Source: Amycolatopsis alba DSM 44262
GTDB lineage: Bacteria > Actinomycetota > Actinomycetes > Mycobacteriales > Pseudonocardiaceae
Length of the DNA: 64,000 nucleotides
Reading direction: 5' to 3'
Assembly: GCF_000384215.1 (NCBI RefSeq)
Contig: NZ_KB913032.1
Location: 1,141,021-1,205,020 of the forward strand
This document shows, in pieces, positions 59,477 to 64,000 of the stretch; the stretch's first letter is position 1; every line of letters begins with the position of its first letter. The notes under the pieces are model-generated. The model was not told the origin of the DNA, ran no database searches, and saw nothing but the letters and a program-made list of their open reading frames with translations. The translations under genes were made by a program, and so were the position numbers.

Positions 59477-60646
59477 TCAACCCTCGACCGCGGCCAAATA
59501 CCCCGAAATCAGCGCGGAGGCGACCTGTCCGACGGCGGTATCCGGAGGCAGGAACAGCTCGTCGTGCAGGCTCGGCGCGCCCGCGGTGTCGCCGAGGCCG
59601 ACGAACATCATCAGCCCGCGCGTCATCCCGCAGTAATGCGCGAAGTCGTCGGCGCCGAACGAGCGGAAATCCGTGTCCACGCCCGCCCCCGCCCGGACGA
59701 GCCGCCGGTGCGCGCGCCGGGTGAGCCCGGCGTCGTTGTGCAGGACCGGTTCGCACGGGCTGATCTCCAGCTCCGCCCGGCAGCCGTGCGCCTTCGCGGT
59801 GCCGTGGACGATCTCGGCGAGCCCTTCCAGCGCGAGGTCGCGGTCCTCGGCGCGCATCAGCCGCAGCGAGCCGGACAGGCTGGCCTCGTTCGGCACGACG
59901 TTCGCCGTCCTCCCCGCCTCGATCCGGCCGACCGAGCAGACCGCGCCGAACACCGGGTCGACCCGGCGGCTCGCGAGCTGCTGCAGGCTCACCACGATCT
60001 GGCTGAGCGCGAGGACCGGGTCGCGCAGCAGGTGCGGGTAGCCGGCGTGCCCGCCCTGGCCGCGGACGATCACGTCGAACTCGTCGGTGGAGGCGTTGAC
60101 CGGTCCCGGCACCGCCGACACCACGCCCGCCGCGAGCCGGGGCTGGACGTGGGCGCCGATGACCGCGTCGACGCCGTACTCGGTGAGGACACCGGAGTCG
60201 ACGATGTCCAGCGCGCCGGACGGCGACGTCTCCTCGCGCGGCTGCAGGAGCGCGAGGATCGGCCGCGGCACCCCGACGACGGCCGCCGCGCGGCAGGTGG
60301 CGACGAGCGCGGCCATGTGCACGTCGTGCCCGCACGCGTGCATCAACGGCGTCTCCGAGGCCCACGGGACCCCGGTGCGTTCGGTGACCGGCAGCGCGTC
60401 CAGTTCGGTGCGCAGCGCCACGGCCGGTCCCGGCCCGGTGCCGGGGAAGAACACGGCGCGCCCGGTCTTGGCGACCTGGACCTCCTCGCCGGCGCCCAGC
60501 GCCTCGACCAGAACGCGCGCGGTGTCCTCTTCGTCCCCTGACGCGCGGGGATCGGCGTGCACCCGGTGCCGCAGCCCGATCGCGGACGGTAGTTCCGCCT
60601 CGACCGCGGCCTCCCATCGGTCCTGCAGTTCGTCCAGTTCCGTCAT
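59477..60646 (-). CDS. M20-family amidohydrolase
   Basis: A 389-aa metal-dependent amidohydrolase/carboxypeptidase of the M20D (HipO/IAA-amino acid hydrolase) group. The metal ligands are in MHACGHDVHMAAL and the C-terminal LHDELFLPP; the N-terminal LRHRVHADPRASGDEEDTA corresponds to the usual RR.H..PELG segment but lacks its consensus glutamate-leucine pair. The dimerisation domain contains VRGQGGHAGYPHLLRDPV. It would cleave N-acyl or N-aryl amino acids in the cytoplasm. The ATG overlaps the stop of the upstream amidohydrolase (ATGA, 60643-60646), so they form one operon. Confidence 0.88.
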   Translation of the reverse strand: MTELDELQDRWEAAVEAELPSAIGLRHRVHADPRASGDEEDTARVLVEALGAGEEVQVAKTGRAVFFPGTGPGPAVALRTELDALPVTERTGVPWASETPLMHACGHDVHMAALVATCRAAAVVGVPRPILALLQPREETSPSGALDIVDSGVLTEYGVDAVIGAHVQPRLAAGVVSAVPGPVNASTDEFDVIVRGQGGHAGYPHLLRDPVLALSQIVVSLQQLASRRVDPVFGAVCSVGRIEAGRTANVVPNEASLSGSLRLMRAEDRDLALEGLAEIVHGTAKAHGCRAELEISPCEPVLHNDAGLTRRAHRRLVRAGAGVDTDFRSFGADDFAHYCGMTRGLMMFVGLGDTAGAPSLHDELFLPPDTAVGQVASALISGYLAAVEG

Positions 60647-61785
60647 GGCCCCTCCAGCCCGTACACCCGTTCGGCGTTGCGATGCCCCACCAGCGCCGCT
60701 ATCCGATGTGCGTCCACTTCGGACAGTACGTCCGCGCCGAGCCCCGCGGCCAGGAAGTCCGACAGTCCTTGCCGGAACAACGCGGTGCCGAGGTGGTACA
60801 GCTCGGCGAGCCCGAACGCGTCCGTGGAGAACAGCAGTTTCCCGAACGGCACTATCTCCATTGTCTCCGCGATGATCGCGGGCGCACGGTGACCGACGTT
60901 GTGCGTCGCGAGTCCCACGTCGATGAACACGTGCTCGAAAACCTGCGCCAGATACGCCGCGTTCCGGTGAAAGGGATAGTTGTGCAGCAACGTTATCGGC
61001 ACCCCGCGTGACCGTGTCGCCCTCAACAGCCCTGTGAGCAGCAACGGGTCGCAGCGGTGCAGGTCCACGTCGGAATCGCCGAAGCCGACGTGGAACTGGA
61101 TCGGCAGGGCGAGGTCGATGCCGGTCCAGACGAGGAACCGGTGCAGCACCTCGTCCGCGAGCCGGACCGGTTCGCCCGTCTCGATCCGCGCGAGCCAGCG
61201 GCCCGCCGCTTCGGCGACTTCGGCGTCCGGGGGCCGCTCCCCCGCCAGTTCGAGACCGACCCGGTACGCGGCGATGGATTTGAATCCCACCGCCGTCGTG
61301 GCGCGTTTCGCCAGTTCCCCGGCGAAGGCCGAGGCGAATCCGGCCGCCGTGGTGGACGTGATCACCGCTTCGGCGACCTGTTCGAGCCGGACGATGTCCC
61401 GCGCGCGGGCGCCGGCCAGCCGCGCGAACTGCTCGGTCGTGGTGAGCGTGTCCGGCAGGAAACCGCCGTCGAGCAGGAATTCGGCTGTGCCGGTGGCGCG
61501 CAGGAAGCGCGCGTTGACCTCGGCGGCGCCCAATTCGGCGCGGCGGGCCAGGTAGACCTCCGCCGGGACATGCGGCGGCAGGTCCAGCATCGGGGCGCAG
61601 CGGGCCCGGACCGCGAGGCCGATCAGCGAGTCGAACAGGGTCGTGCCCAGTGACGAGACGGTGTCGGCCTCGGTGAGCATCTGCTCGAACTCGATCCGGC
61701 AGAGGTCGCCGGTGACGACGCCGTGGCAGTGGTGGTCCACCAGCCGCGTCTCGGCCACGAACGGCAGGATCCCGTGTCCCGGCAT
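60643..61785 (-). CDS. Amidohydrolase-2 family protein (FluG N-terminal type)
   Basis: A 380-aa TIM-barrel amidohydrolase. Metal-binding residues are in VDHHCHGVVTG (HxH), the histidine block ITLLHNYPFHRNAAYLA and the aspartate in FSTDAFGLAELYHLG. It resembles the N-terminal half of fungal FluG/nodulin proteins, whose C-terminal half is a glutamine synthetase; here that partner is the divergent gene at 61881. Together they suggest glutamylation of an amine by the ligase, then hydrolysis of a product. Start ATG 61785; its stop overlaps the M20 gene start. Confidence 0.82.
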   Translation of the reverse strand: MPGHGILPFVAETRLVDHHCHGVVTGDLCRIEFEQMLTEADTVSSLGTTLFDSLIGLAVRARCAPMLDLPPHVPAEVYLARRAELGAAEVNARFLRATGTAEFLLDGGFLPDTLTTTEQFARLAGARARDIVRLEQVAEAVITSTTAAGFASAFAGELAKRATTAVGFKSIAAYRVGLELAGERPPDAEVAEAAGRWLARIETGEPVRLADEVLHRFLVWTGIDLALPIQFHVGFGDSDVDLHRCDPLLLTGLLRATRSRGVPITLLHNYPFHRNAAYLAQVFEHVFIDVGLATHNVGHRAPAIIAETMEIVPFGKLLFSTDAFGLAELYHLGTALFRQGLSDFLAAGLGADVLSEVDAHRIAALVGHRNAERVYGLEGP

Positions 61786-61880
61786 GGCGTGTCCCTTCTC
61801 GTGATCGACGAGTGCGGGCCCACCCTATGGCCGGATCCGGGCATGGCAAGGGGTCCGGGATGGGGCCAGGATGGGGAGCC

Positions 61881-63254
61881 ATGGTGAACCGGGAAGCACT
61901 GACCGCCCGCGCGACCGCCCTCACCGGGGATCTCCGGTCGAGAGGTGTCGAGCTCGTGGCGCTGACCTTCGTGGACAACGCCGGGATCGCGCGGGTCAAG
62001 GCCGTGCCCCTGCGGAAGCTGCCGTACGCGGCCGCGTGGGGTGTCGGCGCTTCGAATTGCTTCGATTTCTTCGGTTCGGACGACACCATCGCCGGGGGTG
62101 AGCATTCCCTCGGGCCCGTCGGCGATCTGCGGCTGCATCCGGACCTCGACGCGCTGACCGTGCTCGCCGGGCAACCGGGCTGGGCCTGGGCGCCGGTGAC
62201 CAGGCTCGATCAGGAAGGCGAGCCGCATCCGCAGGATTCGCGCGCGCTGCTGGCGACGGCGGTGGACCGGCTCGCCGCGCGCGGGCTCCGGGCGCTGATG
62301 AGCTTCGAAATCGAATGGGTGGTCACCACCGCCGACGCACCGGACGATCCGACGTCGGCCACCGCGGGGCCTGCCTACGGCTACGCGAGGCTTTCCGAGC
62401 ACGCGGACTATCTGCGTACCCTGGTGTCCACTTTGGACCGACAGGGGGCCGGGGTGGAACAGATCCACCCCGAGTACGCCGACGGCCAGTTCGAACTGTC
62501 CGTCGCGGCCGCCGATCCGGTGCGCGCGGCGGACGTCGCCGTCCTGACGAAGGAGACGATCCGCGCGCTCAGCCACCGGCACGGGCTGAAGGCGTCCTTC
62601 ACGCCGAAGTTCGCGCCCGACGGCGTCGGGAACGGCGGGCACGCGCATCTGAGCGTCTGGGACGGCGCGCGGGACCTTTTCTCCGGCGGGGAGAGGATTT
62701 TCGGGCTCACGCCGCTCGCCGAGTCGTTCAGCGCGGGCATCCTGCGCCGGCTGCCCGCGCTGCTCGCGGTCGGGGCGCCGTCGGTCGTCAGCTATCTGAG
62801 GCTGGAGCCGCACCACTGGGCCGGGGTGTACGTGGCGTGGGGGCTGGAGAACCGGGAGACGCCGCTGCGGCTGGTGCGCGGGGCCGCCGGGAACCGGGAC
62901 TCGGCGGCGAACCTCGAGGTCAAATGCTTCGACCTGACCGCGAATCCGTATCTGCTGGCCGCCGCCCTGCTGTTCGCCGGGATGGCCGGTGCCGACGAGG
63001 AGGCTTCACTGCCCGAGCCGGTGGACGTGGATCCGGGGTCGCTGACCGACGCCGAACGCGCCGCGCGCGGGATCGAACGGCTGCCTCTGCGGTTGGAGGA
63101 GGCTGTCGCGGCGTTCGAGGCGGACAGGGAACTGGCGGCCGCGTTCGGCGCGCCACTGGCGACGACGATCGTGGACGTGCGGCGGGCCGAGATCGAGCGG
63201 TTCGCGCACGCGAGCGCGAAGGAGATCACCGAGGCACAGCGGTGGCGGCACTGA
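61881..63254 (+). CDS. Glutamine synthetase-like ligase (GlnA3/gamma-glutamylamine type)
   Basis: A 457-aa protein of the glutamine-synthetase superfamily but divergent from housekeeping GlnA. Retained features: SFEIEW (ATP/metal glutamates), QFELSVAA, GNGGHAHLSVWDG (the H-x-H of the ligand loop) and ENRETPLRLVRG (the NR-x4-R loop). No tyrosine adenylylation motif is seen. Family members of this type (GlnA3) join glutamate to polyamines or other amines. ATG 61881 follows GGGGAG. It is divergent from the amidohydrolase pair, and the 95-base gap probably carries both promoters. Confidence 0.85.
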   Translation: MVNREALTARATALTGDLRSRGVELVALTFVDNAGIARVKAVPLRKLPYAAAWGVGASNCFDFFGSDDTIAGGEHSLGPVGDLRLHPDLDALTVLAGQPGWAWAPVTRLDQEGEPHPQDSRALLATAVDRLAARGLRALMSFEIEWVVTTADAPDDPTSATAGPAYGYARLSEHADYLRTLVSTLDRQGAGVEQIHPEYADGQFELSVAAADPVRAADVAVLTKETIRALSHRHGLKASFTPKFAPDGVGNGGHAHLSVWDGARDLFSGGERIFGLTPLAESFSAGILRRLPALLAVGAPSVVSYLRLEPHHWAGVYVAWGLENRETPLRLVRGAAGNRDSAANLEVKCFDLTANPYLLAAALLFAGMAGADEEASLPEPVDVDPGSLTDAERAARGIERLPLRLEEAVAAFEADRELAAAFGAPLATTIVDVRRAEIERFAHASAKEITEAQRWRH

Positions 63255-63313
63255 AGTACATGAAGGCCCCCTTCCTTGCGCCTAGCGCAAGGAAGGGGGC
63301 CTTCATGTACTTC
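63253..63313. terminator. 29-bp perfect hairpin filling the gap between convergent genes
   Basis: An exact inverted repeat (arms 63253-63281 and 63285-63313, loop CTA) begins inside the stop codon of the GlnA3-like gene and ends one base before the trpA stop complement. It contains the GAAGGCCCCCTTCC core of the repeat family and serves well as a two-way terminator. Confidence 0.85.
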
Positions 63314-64000
63314 TCAAGCTGGTGCGACGGCCTTCCGCACGCCCGCGGCCAGTTCGGCCGAGAGCTCGCGTACCGCGTCGACGCCGCTCGCAGCGGCTGT
63401 CACCAGCGCCGAGCCGACGATGACGCCGTCCGCGAACCCGGCGACCTGCGCCGCCTGCTCGCCGGACCGGACGCCGATCCCGACGCCGATCGGCAGTTCC
63501 GTATGCGCGCGGGTCCGCTCGACCAGGTCCTCGGCGTGCACGCCGACCTGGTCACGGGCGCCGGTCACGCCCATCACGGCGGTGGCGTAGACGAAGCCCG
63601 AAGCGGCCGCGACGGTCTTCGCGATCCGCTCCTCCGAGGAGGACGGCGCGACCAGGAAGATCCGGTCGAGGCCGTGCTGCTCGGAGGCGGTCATCCACTC
63701 GTCGGCCTCGTCCGGGATCAGGTCCGGGGTGATCATCCCGAGCCCGCCCGCGGCGGCGAGGTCCCGCGCGAAACGGTCGACGCCGTAGCGGTGCACCGGG
63801 TTCCAATACGTCATCACGACGGCCTTGCCGCCGCGCGCCGACACCGACTCGACGACCTCGAACAGGTGCTTGAGCTTGAAGCCGCCGGAGAGCGCGCTCA
63901 CCGACGCGGCCTGGATGGTCGGGCCGTCCATGACCGGGTCCGAGTAGGGCACGCCCACCTCGACCAGGTCCGCGCCGCCGTCGACCACCGCGGCCAGCAG
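63314..64000 (-). CDS. trpA: Tryptophan synthase alpha subunit (3' part, partial)
   Basis: The frame is open to the right edge, so the 5' end lies outside; about 228 residues are visible. The catalytic residues are present in VEVGVPYSDPVMDGPTIQ (Glu in VEVGV, Asp in VMDGP). PDLIPDEADEW, LVAPSSSEERI and the C-terminal phosphate-binding GIGVRSGEQAAQVAGFADGVIVGSALV agree with the alpha subunit, which cleaves indole-3-glycerol phosphate to indole. The rest of the trp operon is expected to the right. A 29-bp hairpin follows the stop. Confidence 0.95.
   Translation of the reverse strand: MLAAVVDGGADLVEVGVPYSDPVMDGPTIQAASVSALSGGFKLKHLFEVVESVSARGGKAVVMTYWNPVHRYGVDRFARDLAAAGGLGMITPDLIPDEADEWMTASEQHGLDRIFLVAPSSSEERIAKTVAAASGFVYATAVMGVTGARDQVGVHAEDLVERTRAHTELPIGVGIGVRSGEQAAQVAGFADGVIVGSALVTAAASGVDAVRELSAELAAGVRKAVAPA

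Noticed and set aside
59477..62089. One 870-codon protein spanning the M20 and amidohydrolase genes
   Set aside because: The frame upstream of 60646 is out of frame with the conserved amidohydrolase; the ATG at 60646 with GGAGGGG is the true start.

Overview
The window is a 64 kb piece of a high-GC actinomycete chromosome. Gene content points to the Pseudonocardiaceae and most likely to Amycolatopsis or a close relative: Wag31/SepF/YggT division genes, a SigK/RskA locus, class II DAHP synthase, mycothiol-type DinB and F420-type oxidoreductase families, a SAM-IV riboswitch and an actinobacterial ileS T-box. The genus call is an inference. Coding density is high, start codons are often GTG, and many genes are joined by 4-bp ATGA/GTGA overlaps.

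Layout. 1-7271: end of a GH65 glycosidase, a small acidic protein, exopolyphosphatase, an F420-type oxidoreductase, a methyltransferase and a double-length DUF885 peptidase. 7406-11750: an AsnC-type HTH/beta-sandwich protein, then a lower-GC three-gene minus-strand operon (89-aa protein, DUF6879-like protein, NB-ARC/TPR STAND ATPase with an N-terminal RHIM-like motif). 11803-23875: rluD-lspA, a membrane protein, a cysteine-desulfurase-like enzyme behind a SAM-IV riboswitch, an M23 peptidase, a K+/H+ antiporter, an ArsR regulator, a penicillin-binding protein, and ileS behind a T-box. 23906-29772: MarR regulator and divergent MFS exporter, an Imm21-type immunity protein, a DUF222-HNH protein, a repeat-rich spacer and a FUSC transporter. 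29769-35261: a membrane/zinc-ribbon-like protein and the division cluster wag31-yggT-sepF-yggS-pgeF-ftsZ (all minus strand), without ftsQ next to ftsZ. 35512-41038: the SigK module, rskA-sigK-DUF1365-FAD oxidase on minus and ufaA-like/DUF1295 on plus, the same gene set as the Mycobacterium tuberculosis sigK locus. 41203-48055: DinB, WS/DGAT acyltransferase, a repeat cluster, aroG, a secreted S1 protease, a small membrane protein and a secreted tripeptidyl aminopeptidase. 48169-54238: gltBD. 54626-64000: a frameshifted DNRLRE-type secreted protein, an SDR and a DAPDH-like oxidoreductase behind a KstR-like site, lgt, a FluG-like set (M20 amidohydrolase, amidohydrolase, GlnA3-like ligase) and the 3' part of trpA.

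The backbone is cell division, envelope assembly, translation and amino-acid metabolism. Accessory genes are wedged into it: the STAND operon, the Imm21/HNH genes, and the FluG-like set between trpA and lgt. The non-coding part is unusually structured. Two RNA switches are clear from conserved sequence. Several families of interspersed palindromes occur: 23-nt hairpins with GTTGCGAAAG arms at a 30-nt period, long hairpins with a GAAGGCC(C/T)CCTT core, and a 15-nt TTACCACTCACGACC motif. Many sit exactly between convergent genes and can act as two-way terminators.

The best candidate for a poorly described system is the NB-ARC/TPR protein with the sequence DVVQAGAIHGDVHFHG near its N terminus, co-transcribed with a DUF6879-like protein and an 89-aa partner.
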